From positions 1 through 64,000 of the forward strand of contig NZ_FOWN01000008.1 of the NCBI RefSeq assembly GCF_900115465.1: DNA of 64,000 nt. The letters are read 5' to 3'. This stretch comes from Halolactibacillus alkaliphilus (GTDB lineage: Bacteria > Bacillota > Bacilli > Bacillales > Amphibacillaceae). The position numbers and the translations under genes are program-made. Within the stretch, counting starts at the first letter, position 1; every line of letters begins with the position of its first letter. Positions 17,125 to 26,998 of the stretch are shown piece by piece. The notes under the pieces were generated by a model that did not search any database, was not told the DNA's origin, and saw only the letters and a program-made list of their open reading frames with translations.

Positions 17125-18010
17125 CTACTTTTTCAATAAAAATATCGTTTAATGATGGCTCAAGTAAATCAAATCGTTTAATAAATCCTTCTCGTTGGAC
17201 AATTTCTGTTAAAATCTGTTGTGAAGTTTCTTCATTATTAATTTGCAATCGACAACCTTCTGCTGTTTGTGCGTATTTAACAACACCTGACATTTCTTTC
17301 AAAAATTCTAAATCCATTTCAGCGTGAATAAGTAAATTCTTTTTACCAAATTGTCGCTTAATGTCTTTGAGAGACCCTTGTACAACCGGCTTACCTTTTA
17401 CCATAATACACAACGATTCACATAACTCTTCAACCGTTGACATTTGATGTGATGAAAACACAATCGTTGTTCCTTTTTCTTTCAGTTCAATAACTGCTTC
17501 CTTTAACAATTCAACATTGACCGGATCAAGACCGGAGAATGGTTCATCCAATATTAATAGTTTCGGCTGATTAATGACCGCTGATATGAATTGGATTTTT
17601 TGTTGATTCCCCTTTGATAATTCCTCAACTTTCTTTTCTTTATAATCCGGTATTTTAAATCGGTCAAGCCAGTAGTCAAGCTCTTTAATAATCGCTTGTT
17701 TATTCATCCCTCTCAATCGACCAAGATAAATCATTTGTTCTTTTACTTTCATCTTAGGATATAACCCGCGTTCCTCCGGTAAATAACCAATTTTATCAGT
17801 GATACTATAATCGATTGTTTGATTATTCCAATCAATCTGACCTTCTGATTGATCAATTAAACCAAGAATCATACGAAACGTTGTTGTTTTACCTGCACCA
17901 TTTGCTCCTAAAAAGCCAAAGATTTGTTTATCATTTATTGTCAATGATAAATCATCAACGGCAGTAAATGAGCCAAAACGTTTTGTCACATGATTAATGT
18001 GTAAAGTCAT
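17108..18010 (-). CDS. yhaQ: ABC transporter ATP-binding protein YhaQ (NatA-like)
   Basis: 300-residue ATPase, partner of YhaP in a putative ABC-2 exporter similar to the NatAB sodium exporter; the substrate is not known. Walker A GANGAGKTT near residue 34, signature ELSKGNQQK near 129, Walker B LLILDEP near 150, switch His in SSHQM near 187. A C-terminal extension of about 85 residues follows, usual for this branch. The gene is intact and starts at ATG 18010 with AGGAGG upstream. If YhaP is truly broken, this subunit lacks its partner. Confidence 0.88.
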   Translation of the reverse strand: MTLHINHVTKRFGSFTAVDDLSLTINDKQIFGFLGANGAGKTTTFRMILGLIDQSEGQIDWNNQTIDYSITDKIGYLPEERGLYPKMKVKEQMIYLGRLRGMNKQAIIKELDYWLDRFKIPDYKEKKVEELSKGNQQKIQFISAVINQPKLLILDEPFSGLDPVNVELLKEAVIELKEKGTTIVFSSHQMSTVEELCESLCIMVKGKPVVQGSLKDIKRQFGKKNLLIHAEMDLEFLKEMSGVVKYAQTAEGCRLQINNEETSQQILTEIVQREGFIKRFDLLEPSLNDIFIEKVGESYE

Positions 18011-18039
18011 GTTAATACCTCCTGTTTTTTAGAATATGC

Positions 18040-18074
18040 AAAAAGCAACAGTACCCAATGCGGTATCGTTGCTT
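18040..18074 (-). terminator. Terminator of the yvcI-rapZ-glmR-whiA-crh operon
   Basis: AAGCAAC (18074-18068 on minus) pairs with GTTGCTT (18049-18043), with an inner TACC/GGTA pairing, then a T-run, 13 bases past the crh stop. Confidence 0.75.
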
Positions 18075-18086
18075 CTACATGTGTTC

Positions 18087-18335
18087 TTAGTCGCCTTGTT
18101 GCAAAAAATCACCTAATGTTTGCAGCGCTTCACCTTGATCATGTCCCGTAGCTGTTAGTTCAATTGTCTCACCCTTAGCAATAGCTAAATTCAATAACCC
18201 CATAATACTCTTCGCATTGACACGACGATTACCTTTAGTTAAATAAATCTCTGACGAAAAGCTATTCGCTTTTTGAACAAAGATTGAGGCTGGAGAAGCT
18301 TGAAGCCCTGGATCCACACTAACGAGACATTTCAT
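18087..18335 (-). CDS. crh: Catabolite repression HPr-like protein Crh
   Basis: 82 residues, HPr fold. The usual HPr phospho-His is replaced by Gln12 in GLQASPA, which marks Crh, so it cannot carry PTS phosphate. The HPr-kinase target serine is Ser43 in VNAKSIMGL. Ser-phosphorylated Crh acts as a CcpA corepressor. One oddity: the residue equal to Arg17, which contacts CcpA in B. subtilis, is Ser14. Start taken at ATG 18335, which aligns with other Crh proteins; AGGAG is 12 bases upstream, rather far. Longer in-frame starts add a non-homologous extension. HPr kinase is encoded at 28842-29792. Confidence 0.9.
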   Translation of the reverse strand: MKCLVSVDPGLQASPASIFVQKANSFSSEIYLTKGNRRVNAKSIMGLLNLAIAKGETIELTATGHDQGEALQTLGDFLQQGD

Positions 18336-18434
18336 CGGTTTGATTCGCTCCTTTTGACAAAATTTCAAAAAATCATACAACACTTTCATTATACGCGATT
18401 TCTTCCAAATCACATTAGTGATATTTGGCCTGTT

Positions 18435-19376
18435 TTATAGTAACTGTTCTGTGCGTAGGTGATCTGCAAATTGATCGATTTTTTTCAATCGATGATTTAC
18501 GCCAGATTTACTTATTTGAGAGCCGCTGACTAATTCCCCAAGCTCCTTTAATGATACTTCTGGGTGCTTGACACGTAAATGCGCGATTTCTTGTAATTTA
18601 TCTGGCAAAGCAGCTAGTCCAACAGTTTTTTCAATAAACTTAATGTTTTCAACCTGTCTAAATGCCGCGCCTATTGTTTTATTCAGATTAGCCGTTTCAC
18701 AATTGACTAAACGATTAACAGAGTTACGCATGTCACGAATAATTCGAACGTCTTCAAACTTAAATAAAGCATGGTGTGCGCCAATATAATTTAAAAACTC
18801 TGTAATTTTCTCAGCTTCCTTTATATAGGTAATGAAACCATTCCGTCGCTCAAGTGTACGCGCATGCAAATCAAAGCTATTCATGAGTTTTTGCAGTGAA
18901 TTATTATGTTCTTCGTAACTATTAGCAATCTCTAAGTGATAAGAAGATGTTTCAGGGTTGTTAATCGAACCGCCTGCTAAAAAGGCACCTCTTAAATACG
19001 CACGCTTACAGCATGATTTCTTTAGATATTGATCTGAGATTGTTCGAACAAATGCGAAAGGTTCTTTCAAGATATTTAAATCAAGTAAAATATCTTTAGC
19101 ACCTTCCTCAATCCTTACAATGTACACATTGTTTTTCTTCAATTTCATTTTTTTACGCACAAGCAATTTGATTGGATACGGATAGAGCGCCTTAATCAAC
19201 GTATACATGCGCCTAGCAATCGCAGCATTCTCCGTTTGAACGTCTAAAACGTACGTCATTCTTGCAATCGAAACAGCGCCATTCATACGAATAAGTGCCG
19301 CCAGTTCTGCTTCTTTACAGCAGTCATTGTTATCAATTTGCGTCAGTTCTTTTTTGATTTCTGATGCAAAAGACAT
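18435..19376 (-). CDS. whiA: WhiA-family DNA-binding protein
   Basis: 313 residues. N-terminal LAGLIDADG-endonuclease-like fold (about 1-220; [19 protein letters not shown] near 123 is the typical motif) and a C-terminal helix-turn-helix (about 225-310; [20 protein letters not shown]). WhiA controls sporulation septation genes in Actinobacteria; in Bacilli it affects division and chromosome segregation. Same-strand neighbours glmR (7 bases away) and crh match B. subtilis. Confidence 0.95.
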   Translation of the reverse strand: MSFASEIKKELTQIDNNDCCKEAELAALIRMNGAVSIARMTYVLDVQTENAAIARRMYTLIKALYPYPIKLLVRKKMKLKKNNVYIVRIEEGAKDILLDLNILKEPFAFVRTISDQYLKKSCCKRAYLRGAFLAGGSINNPETSSYHLEIANSYEEHNNSLQKLMNSFDLHARTLERRNGFITYIKEAEKITEFLNYIGAHHALFKFEDVRIIRDMRNSVNRLVNCETANLNKTIGAAFRQVENIKFIEKTVGLAALPDKLQEIAHLRVKHPEVSLKELGELVSGSQISKSGVNHRLKKIDQFADHLRTEQLL

Positions 19377-19383
19377 AAGACAT

Positions 19384-20361
19384 TCACCTTTCTAATTGAT
19401 CACATACACCAATCAGTCCACATAATATTTTTGCGACTTTATTTTTATCATGTCGTAAGACATGATCGTGATCTGTAATAATGTTTCCTTCGACAATTTC
19501 TAAACCAAGTGTTTCTAAGCGCTCTTTATCATAAACAACAGGCTGCGCTTGTTCTTCTAAATAACGTTCTAAAATTTCTTCTGTAAAACCATCGCTATGA
19601 ACAAGAATGGTATCTATAACGCCCTCACCTACATGCTCTAAAATCACCCGTGCATGATCGTAAGCCGTAAAACCGTCCGTTTCGCCATTTTGCGTCATGA
19701 CATTACACACATAAACAACTTCAGCATCTGTTTGACGCAACGCTTCAGCGACCTGTGGAACAATAAGATTTGGTAAAGTACTCGTATAAAGGCTACCTGG
19801 AGAAATAACAATTAAATCTGATTTTTTTATTGCCTCAACCGCTTCAGGTAAAGGCTCAGCTGTTTTAGGTTCGACAAACACACGGTGAATAGGTTTATTA
19901 GCTCGCGGAATATTTGATTCACCAACAACAATTTCTCCATCCTGCATTTCCGCACTCAAAAAAAGGTTTTGATTTGCGACAGGATAAATTTGCCCCTTCA
20001 CATTAAATACCTTTTCTATTTCTTTAATACCTAAATAAAAATCGCCTGTGACAGCTGTCATTGCCGCTAAAATGAGATTCCCCATAGAATGCCCTTTTAA
20101 TCCCACTTCTCCTAAATCAAATCGATGTTGCAATAACGCTTCCATCATCGGTTCAACTTCTGAAAGTGCTGCAATCACATTACGAATATCGCCCGGAGCA
20201 GGCATAGACATCTCTGTGCGTAGACGTCCAGATGAACCGCCATCATCAGCTACTGTCACAATAGCTGATAAATCAATCGGGTATTTCTTTAGCCCGCGCA
20301 ATATAACTGGCATACCTGTACCGCCACCAAGTACAGTTACTTTTTTTAGAGTTTCTTCCAT
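19384..20361 (-). CDS. glmR: Gluconeogenesis/cell-wall factor GlmR (YvcK family)
   Basis: 325 residues, CofD/YvcK fold with a Rossmann UDP-sugar site: [19 protein letters not shown] near 9, [20 protein letters not shown] near 37 and [11 protein letters not shown]. GlmR binds UDP-GlcNAc and stimulates GlmS, and is needed for growth on gluconeogenic carbon. Two bases separate it from rapZ, consistent with one operon. Later motifs ([25 protein letters not shown]) are complete. Confidence 0.94.
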   Translation of the reverse strand: MEETLKKVTVLGGGTGMPVILRGLKKYPIDLSAIVTVADDGGSSGRLRTEMSMPAPGDIRNVIAALSEVEPMMEALLQHRFDLGEVGLKGHSMGNLILAAMTAVTGDFYLGIKEIEKVFNVKGQIYPVANQNLFLSAEMQDGEIVVGESNIPRANKPIHRVFVEPKTAEPLPEAVEAIKKSDLIVISPGSLYTSTLPNLIVPQVAEALRQTDAEVVYVCNVMTQNGETDGFTAYDHARVILEHVGEGVIDTILVHSDGFTEEILERYLEEQAQPVVYDKERLETLGLEIVEGNIITDHDHVLRHDKNKVAKILCGLIGVCDQLER

Positions 20362-20363
20362 TA

Positions 20364-21245
20364 TTAATGTCCCTTCCGTTTGTCAATATCTCGGTGAGAG
20401 ACATGCGTCGTATATTGGTGAGAAAAATACTTTGCAACATGTTCTGCCAATGCAACAGAACGGTGTTGACCACCGGTACAGCCAATGGCAATGACGAGTT
20501 GAGATTTACCTTCTTTTTTATACTGTGGCAACATAAAACTCAATAAATCTAACCATTTGTCCAAAAACTTCTGTGTTTCAGACCACTTAAACACATACTC
20601 TCTAACATCTGGGTTTAGGCCAGTTTGTGGCTGTAGATGCTCGACATAGTGAGGATTCGGCAGAAATCGCACGTCAAAAACGAGGTCAGCATCAATCGGC
20701 ATACCATATTTAAAGCCAAAAGATATCGCATGTACTGAAAAGATTTGTTGTTCTTTTTCACCATATTTCCGAACGATTTTTTCTCGTAATTCTTTTGGTT
20801 TTAAGTTAGTTGTCTCAATAAAATGCTGCGCTCTACCCCTTAAATCACTTAACAGCTGGCGCTCTTTCTTTATACCCTCAAGCGGTAAGCCATTAGGTGC
20901 GAGTGGGTGTGAACGACGCGTTTCTTTATAACGTGATACGAGTGTTTGGTCCTGTGCATCTAAAAATAATATATGCTCATCAATCCAATCTAAATCTGAC
21001 AATACATCCAAACTTTTAAAGAGTGCATCAAAAAATTCGCGTCCTCGTAAATCAATCACCAGAGCTACTTTATTAATATTATTTGATGCATCTTTCATTA
21101 GCTCTAGAAATTTAGGTAAGAGTGCAGGAGGTAAGTTGTCTACACAATAATAACCTAAATCTTCAAAACTTTGAACAGCAACTGTTTTTCCAGCGCCACT
21201 CATACCTGTAATAATAACAAGAGATGTTTCACGGTGTTGGGTCAT
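20364..21245 (-). CDS. rapZ: RNase adapter/nucleotide-binding protein RapZ (YvcJ)
   Basis: 293 residues. P-loop [10 protein letters not shown] at about 12-21, then [18 protein letters not shown]. The C-terminal domain carries [20 protein letters not shown], the phosphate-sugar-binding signature. E. coli RapZ guides RNase E to the sRNA GlmZ; the Bacillus homologue YvcJ hydrolyses GTP and affects competence, without a known sRNA target. Operon with nudix gene, glmR and whiA. Confidence 0.94.
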   Translation of the reverse strand: MTQHRETSLVIITGMSGAGKTVAVQSFEDLGYYCVDNLPPALLPKFLELMKDASNNINKVALVIDLRGREFFDALFKSLDVLSDLDWIDEHILFLDAQDQTLVSRYKETRRSHPLAPNGLPLEGIKKERQLLSDLRGRAQHFIETTNLKPKELREKIVRKYGEKEQQIFSVHAISFGFKYGMPIDADLVFDVRFLPNPHYVEHLQPQTGLNPDVREYVFKWSETQKFLDKWLDLLSFMLPQYKKEGKSQLVIAIGCTGGQHRSVALAEHVAKYFSHQYTTHVSHRDIDKRKGH

Positions 21246-21259
21246 GTCCTCTGCCTCCT

Positions 21260-21727
21260 CTATTTATCTTGCGTTTTATAAGATATTAATTGATCTTGTT
21301 CATCCAATTCAAACTGTGCATAAAGCAATTCTTTCTTAATTAAGGCATATTCGTGTATTATGCGATCACTCGGTGCCGTCGGAATATCACGTAATTGACT
21401 AAAATCAACCCATTCCAGCTCACCTTCAGGGCATGTCTCAACAAGTGTCCCTGTATAATTCTCAGCCACAAATGTAAACATCATCCAGTCATCTTTTGGA
21501 GGTGTTGCTGACGTTTTATTCATTGTTGCTATACTCATAATTTTCGGATTAATAACGTTTAAACCTGTTTCTTCAAATACTTCTCTAATAACAGCTTCCT
21601 TGATTGTTTCCTTTGGTTCCATTTTGCCACCAGGCATAGCGTACCATCCATAGCGCGGCTTTTTAAGTAAAAGTACTTTGTTATTATTTACTATCAAACA
21701 ATTTGTTACACGTTGCATATGCTTCAC
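21260..21727 (-). CDS. Nudix hydrolase (YvcI-like, 8-oxo-dGTP diphosphatase type)
   Basis: 155 residues with a complete Nudix box, beginning [20 protein letters not shown] near 32, then ETG. Likely hydrolyses a nucleoside diphosphate derivative; the real substrate is not known. First gene of the rapZ-glmR-whiA-crh operon. Start is GTG 21727 with GAGG 6 bases upstream; an ATG three codons on is too far from that site. Confidence 0.88.
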   Translation of the reverse strand: MKHMQRVTNCLIVNNNKVLLLKKPRYGWYAMPGGKMEPKETIKEAVIREVFEETGLNVINPKIMSIATMNKTSATPPKDDWMMFTFVAENYTGTLVETCPEGELEWVDFSQLRDIPTAPSDRIIHEYALIKKELLYAQFELDEQDQLISYKTQDK

Positions 21728-21754
21728 TCACTTCCTCGTTGACACTCATTATCT

Positions 21755-21763
21755 ATTATAGCA
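21755..21763 (-). promoter_or_regulatory. Extended -10 promoter of the nudix-rapZ-glmR-whiA-crh operon
   Basis: Minus strand TGCTATAAT (21763-21755), an extended -10 element, 28 bases before the GTG start. No good -35 box is visible. Confidence 0.6.
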
Positions 21764-21994
21764 AAACTTAAGCTAGCAATCGATTGTTTCATCTTAAAAA
21801 AGTTACCAAAACCCTGTAATTTCTCACCAACCTGGCATTTCTCTAATCCTTTTTTCCAAAAAAAACTAATTATTCAAAAACACATAAGGATTTTAGATGG
21901 AGGTAGGTCAAAATATATCTGCGTAATTGCAAGAAAAATATAGGATAGGAGTCTTATCGTGTTAAACGATAAAATAATAACGGTGATATATCTA
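21764..21994. other. Intergenic region downstream of trxB, no gene recognised
   Basis: AT-rich sequence between the trxB terminator and the nudix promoter. A 32-codon frame from GTG 21959 has a ribosome-like GGAG but runs straight through the terminator, so it is not called. Confidence 0.5.
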
Positions 21995-22036
21995 CAAAAA
22001 AAGACACAGTCTTTGAGTACATGCTCAAACACTGTG
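21995..22036 (-). terminator. Terminator of trxB
   Basis: CACAGTGTTTGAGC (22036-22023) pairs with CTCAAAGACTGTG (22017-22005) with one mismatch; a run of seven Ts follows on the minus strand. It is 104 bases past the trxB stop. Confidence 0.85.
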
Positions 22037-22139
22037 CAAATTATTTTCTTATATTAAAAGGGGGGGTTAATTACTTACTTATAGTATACCCCTCTTCCTT
22101 TGCAGTTAGGTTACAAAAAGATTAAGAACGAGTAAAGTT

Positions 22140-23093
<954 letters not shown>

Positions 23094-23157
23094 TTACACA
23101 TTCAATCCTTTCTGTTTTAACTATGCGCGATAGCACGGATTATATCTAATAGTTTGT

Positions 23158-23175
23158 TATACCTATTATGGTATA
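23158..23175. repeat. Inverted repeat upstream of trxB
   Basis: TATACC (23158-23163) and GGTATA (23170-23175) flank six bases, overlapping where the -35 region of a TATAAT at 23144-23139 (minus) would be. Possible regulator site, or chance in AT-rich DNA. Confidence 0.3.
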
Positions 23176-23202
23176 TAACTTTCCTCGCGTCCACTGATTT
23201 GC

Positions 23203-24216
23203 TCAGTACTGGTTTTCCCAAGGTGCTGGTTGATTTAGAAGACTTTTGTGTAATCGTTTCGCTTCTTCAAACAATGCCAGCGCTTCTGCTTGGTAATCTG
23301 CTTGATATAATGAAAGACAGTAATATTTATAATAGTCTACATGATGCTTAACAATTGATTTATTTAAGCGCTTAAAACGATCGATGGCTTCTTCGTTATA
23401 TCCAGCTAAGGTATAACCAATAGCAACCTTTAACGCTTGTTCTTGATGTAAGGGATATACCCCAAACAATGTTGCCATCACTTTTTTCACATCTTCATTT
23501 CTTCCCATATGGTAGTAGAAAGTTGCTAAATTAAACCTAGAAGCTAATTGTTCTGGTGATGACCGAAGCACCGCTTCCTCTTCTTTTATAGCCGCGATTT
23601 GTTCCCCATTAAAAAAACGCGCATAACGGAGTTGAAAAGAAAATACTTCATGATCTGGGAAGAGCTCGACTGCCTCTTGTAATGTTTCAGTTGCTTTTAC
23701 ATAATCTTCTTGCTGTAAATAATAAAAAGCCGTCTCCTGATACATGACCAAATCATCTTCATCTTCAAAGTACTCCATTTCTTCTTCAAGCGTTAAGTCA
23801 AGTACCGTTATCAGTTGCTCAGCTTCTGAATAAAATTCACCGTCAGGATCCTTCTCCATATAAAGTGTCGCGTATTTTTGCGCCTCATTTAACAGGCCAA
23901 GATGAGCATAGTTGTTAGCAATTAAATAATAACTATCCACATAATCATCACCATGAGAAGCTATCACTTCATTCAATATTTGATTAGCCGCATGATAAGC
24001 GCCAATCTCCGTATAGATAATTGATATTTGTGACGGGTATAGCGCCTCAGACGGATCAATATCTTTTGCCTTATTTAAAAATTTTAAAGCCAAATCAAAT
24101 TTCCGCTTATAAAAAGCATCAACGCCTTTTGTAAAGAAAAAATCGCCGTCATGAATAAACGGAATGATTTTCTGTTTTGGTAAGGTTGGGTTTGACATAT
24201 TATTTTTCAAAGTCAT
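23203..24216 (-). CDS. Tetratricopeptide-repeat protein
   Basis: 337 residues made almost wholly of TPR-like helical repeats, e.g. the stretches starting GVDAFYKRKFDLALKFLNKA near 33 and AFYYLQQEDYVKATETLQEA near 160. No signal peptide or membrane segment, so cytoplasmic and probably a scaffold or partner-binding protein. B. subtilis has a TPR gene (yvcD) upstream of trxB, the same arrangement. Start ATG 24216 has AAGGGG upstream. Confidence 0.82.
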   Translation of the reverse strand: MTLKNNMSNPTLPKQKIIPFIHDGDFFFTKGVDAFYKRKFDLALKFLNKAKDIDPSEALYPSQISIIYTEIGAYHAANQILNEVIASHGDDYVDSYYLIANNYAHLGLLNEAQKYATLYMEKDPDGEFYSEAEQLITVLDLTLEEEMEYFEDEDDLVMYQETAFYYLQQEDYVKATETLQEAVELFPDHEVFSFQLRYARFFNGEQIAAIKEEEAVLRSSPEQLASRFNLATFYYHMGRNEDVKKVMATLFGVYPLHQEQALKVAIGYTLAGYNEEAIDRFKRLNKSIVKHHVDYYKYYCLSLYQADYQAEALALFEEAKRLHKSLLNQPAPWENQY

Positions 24217-24290
24217 TTAATACCCCTTCTAAACATAGTGTGTTAAACGTAAGTATAGCATAGAACACGCAGTCCTCACACTATTTATCC

Positions 24291-25841
24291 TTAATCAAGC
24301 TTATTTCTTTCCTCGAGAAATTGCTTTACTTCTCTCTCATAGTAAGAGCGTTCTTCTCTTGTCCACGCAAGACGGTATTCTAAAAATCGCAAGATTTGAA
24401 AGACGACTTCCGAATGAAGCGTATAAAGAAAGACGCCTAGACGGAGTCTTCGCATCAAAAAATCTCCAGCTTTATAAATACCTTCATTTTCTAACGTATA
24501 AAGTAATTCGATAAATAACAATTTAGGAATTGGATAATCAATCATGAGTCGTTCCACTCGCTGACTGTATTCTTCAAATCTATCAGGAAGAAGTTGATAT
24601 TTTGTCATCAACTGACATTCCCGTTGAGAAAAGCGAGGTAATTCCTCATTTGAATCCTCAATAATCTCTGAAACAATAACACGTTCTTTCGTTGTTGATG
24701 CTTCGTATAAAATTGCCGCTTCTTTTTTAAACTGTTTGACGATTTCATCCCCAATTAAAGCAGCATACCGGCGATAATTTGACATTGGACTTCCAATAGC
24801 TGTTAAGACATCAGGTCGTGTATTATAGAAGGCTAATGGCTGTTTCGCAGCATGTGTCACGACTTCCCTCACTGTCTTTAACGTCACTACACGATCAGGA
24901 TTAAGCACTTGTTGTTCGAGGAGATGTGATAGGTGACTTTTTACTTCGTTAAAGACCATATGCGTTCGAAGCATATCATCTCCTTGGCGAATCGTACTAA
25001 TCAACACCCCTTCTTCCTTAGGTATAATCGTCACAGTTTGAGAAAAAACGCCTCCCTTTATGATTAAAGGCACCTTTATTGGCCAGAGCGTATCATCCAT
25101 CAGCCATTGATACTTTCGTCTAGGTGATAGCGTAAGTTTTGATGCTGATTGGTCCTTATATCGATTGTGCCAAGAACCAGATTCTAGTCCTGTCGCATTA
25201 ACAACTTTTTTTCCATAAATCACGTGTGTCTCACCGATAATCTGATCTTCCACAAATACCCCTTTTACTGCGTCCGCTGATATATATAAGTCTGTGACCA
25301 TTTGATAATTCATCACATCAGCCCCTAGGGCTACACTTGCCTTTATTAAATCAATTGTAAGTCTTGCCGTATCAACAAAAGGTATGTGCGTTTGTGTTAA
25401 ACGTCCAAATGATTGCAATGGTTTTTTAAATTGGTCGTGAATCATCACTTTTGTGACTGGTTGTTCTACCGAATCTTTCTTGAAAAAAGGTAAGAAGCGC
25501 CTTTTTACTTGTTCTGAGACAGGAGAGTGGTGTGACATCACCTCGACTGCTGGTATGAACTGAAAAGCACTTCCTAAATTACTATTTAACTGTTGTAATT
25601 CATTTCTTTTACTTTTCGGTAAACTTTGAAAGGTATCCTTATCATAAATAAGTACATCAAAGCTTTCAGATGCAGCAGAAGCAAAGTCACTTTTTTCTAA
25701 TAGCAATGTCTTAACCCCACGCGTTTGTAAATCAAATAAGATGCTTGCACCAGTTAATCCACCACCAATAATAATGACATCATACGTTGTTTCAAGAATG
25801 TGACGCATCGTCTCTTCTCGATTAGCATTAGAAAATTTCAC
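24291..25841 (-). CDS. Divergent GlpD-like FAD-dependent oxidoreductase
   Basis: 516 residues related to aerobic glycerol-3-phosphate dehydrogenase GlpD. N-terminal dinucleotide fold YDVIIIGGGLTGASILFDL and KKVVNATGLESGSWHNRY, and a GlpD-like helical C terminus (GDFLMRRLRLGVFL). However, the conserved GlpD stretch GTSSRSTKLVHGGLRYL is missing; the same place reads AASESFDVLIYDKDTFQSLP. It is thus probably not a standard GlpD, or has lost activity. Start taken as GTG 25841, with AGAAGGG 6 bases upstream; an ATG at 25865 lacks a site. It lies after yvoF, in an operon with ppaX, not with glycerol genes. Confidence 0.7.
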   Translation of the reverse strand: MKFSNANREETMRHILETTYDVIIIGGGLTGASILFDLQTRGVKTLLLEKSDFASAASESFDVLIYDKDTFQSLPKSKRNELQQLNSNLGSAFQFIPAVEVMSHHSPVSEQVKRRFLPFFKKDSVEQPVTKVMIHDQFKKPLQSFGRLTQTHIPFVDTARLTIDLIKASVALGADVMNYQMVTDLYISADAVKGVFVEDQIIGETHVIYGKKVVNATGLESGSWHNRYKDQSASKLTLSPRRKYQWLMDDTLWPIKVPLIIKGGVFSQTVTIIPKEEGVLISTIRQGDDMLRTHMVFNEVKSHLSHLLEQQVLNPDRVVTLKTVREVVTHAAKQPLAFYNTRPDVLTAIGSPMSNYRRYAALIGDEIVKQFKKEAAILYEASTTKERVIVSEIIEDSNEELPRFSQRECQLMTKYQLLPDRFEEYSQRVERLMIDYPIPKLLFIELLYTLENEGIYKAGDFLMRRLRLGVFLYTLHSEVVFQILRFLEYRLAWTREERSYYEREVKQFLEERNKLD

Positions 25842-25854
25842 ACAAATCCCTTCT

Positions 25855-26352
25855 TTACTGTCCATCTATTTTTCTTTCAGTAACAACCATCGGATTACCT
25901 CTTGCAAAAGCATGGGCTGGAATACTTTTTGATACGACTGTTCCCGCCGCCACTGTTGCTCCGTCACCAATCGTTATGCCGGGTAAAATCGTACAGTTTG
26001 CACCAATCATCACATTTTTACCAATAACGACGTCACCTAAACGGTATTCTTTAATGAGGTACTCATGCGTTAGAATTGTGGTATTATAACCAATGATCGT
26101 ATTATCACCCACAGAAATCCGTTCAGGAAACATTAAATCAACCATTACCATTAAGGCAAATGCTGATTGTTTTCCTACTTGCATGTGTAAACACTTACGA
26201 TACAGCCAATTTTTCACTGGGAAAAATGGTGTATACCGCGCGAGTTGAATAATAATAAAGTTCTTCATTACCTTAGAAAAGGCCACCGTTTTATATAATT
26301 GCCATAAGCTATTAGGACCCTCGACAAAGAAACGTTCCGTTTGTCGCATCAT
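25855..26352 (-). CDS. yvoF: Left-handed beta-helix acyltransferase (YvoF-like)
   Basis: 165 residues; hexapeptide-repeat acetyltransferase. Repeats run from about VGDNTIIGYNTTILTHEYLI to IGKNVMIGANCTILPGITIG and end GDGATVAAGTVVSKSIPAHA. His near 97 (ILTHEY) is a plausible catalytic base. The acceptor is unknown. It overlaps the ppaX stop (ATGATG over TGA), with GAGGTGG as ribosome site, so it is translationally coupled, matching the B. subtilis ppaX-yvoF order. Confidence 0.85.
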   Translation of the reverse strand: MMRQTERFFVEGPNSLWQLYKTVAFSKVMKNFIIIQLARYTPFFPVKNWLYRKCLHMQVGKQSAFALMVMVDLMFPERISVGDNTIIGYNTTILTHEYLIKEYRLGDVVIGKNVMIGANCTILPGITIGDGATVAAGTVVSKSIPAHAFARGNPMVVTERKIDGQ

Positions 26353-26987
26353 TCCACCTCAAGTATTGTTAATAAATCTTTCAATTCTTCTAACATATAA
26401 TCCGGTTTAAAATCCGCTAAAAAATCTCTGCCTTTGATTGCCCAACCTACGCCTGCTGTTTTGGTTCCCGCATTTTGACCCGCTTCGATATCATGTGAAT
26501 TATCACCAATCATAAGCGCATGCATTGGTGTTTGACCGAGAGCATCTAAAGCTTTTAACACTGGTTCAGGATGAGGTTTTGCGTGTTCAACCTCATTTAA
26601 ACCAATCACCACATCAAAATAAGGTGCCAGTCCTGTCATTTCTAACCCGAGTTTTGCAGTATCTGTCATTTTTGTCGTTACAATTGCTAGATTAAAGTTA
26701 AGCTCATGTAATTTTTTAATTGTTTCTACAACTGTCGGATAGGCTTTTACATACGTCCCATGTGCGCTAATATTATGTGATCGATATGTTTCCATCATCG
26801 CTTCTGCTTGAGATGGATCAACACTCGTTAAACTGTCAATCAGTGGTGGACCGATAAATGGTAAAATCTCTTCTTTAGAATAGTCTCTCCCTGTATGTTT
26901 TTTTAATGTGTGTGTAAATGATGCAATAATAAGTTCATTCGTGTCAATCAACGTTCCATCTAAATCAAATAATAATGTGTTAATCAT
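26349..26987 (-). CDS. ppaX: Pyrophosphatase PpaX
   Basis: 212-residue HAD-superfamily hydrolase that removes the pyrophosphate made when HPr kinase/phosphorylase dephosphorylates HPr or Crh. HAD motif I FDLDGTLIDTNELI at 6-19, motif II VTTKM near 106, motif III KPHPEP near 142, motif IV MIGDNSHDIEAGQNAGTKTA near 162. Start is ATG 26987 with GGAGGG upstream; longer in-frame readings extend into yvoD. Clustered with lgt, hprK and yvoF as in B. subtilis. Confidence 0.93.
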   Translation of the reverse strand: MINTLLFDLDGTLIDTNELIIASFTHTLKKHTGRDYSKEEILPFIGPPLIDSLTSVDPSQAEAMMETYRSHNISAHGTYVKAYPTVVETIKKLHELNFNLAIVTTKMTDTAKLGLEMTGLAPYFDVVIGLNEVEHAKPHPEPVLKALDALGQTPMHALMIGDNSHDIEAGQNAGTKTAGVGWAIKGRDFLADFKPDYMLEELKDLLTILEVE

Positions 26988-26998
26988 AATACCCTCCG

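Noticed and set aside
21959-22057. A 32-codon frame from GTG with a GGAG upstream
   Set aside because: It passes through the trxB terminator hairpin and has no recognisable product.
22060-22110. G-run and C-run near the trxB end as a further hairpin
   Set aside because: Only a short pairing with a large loop; the trxB terminator beside it is far better.
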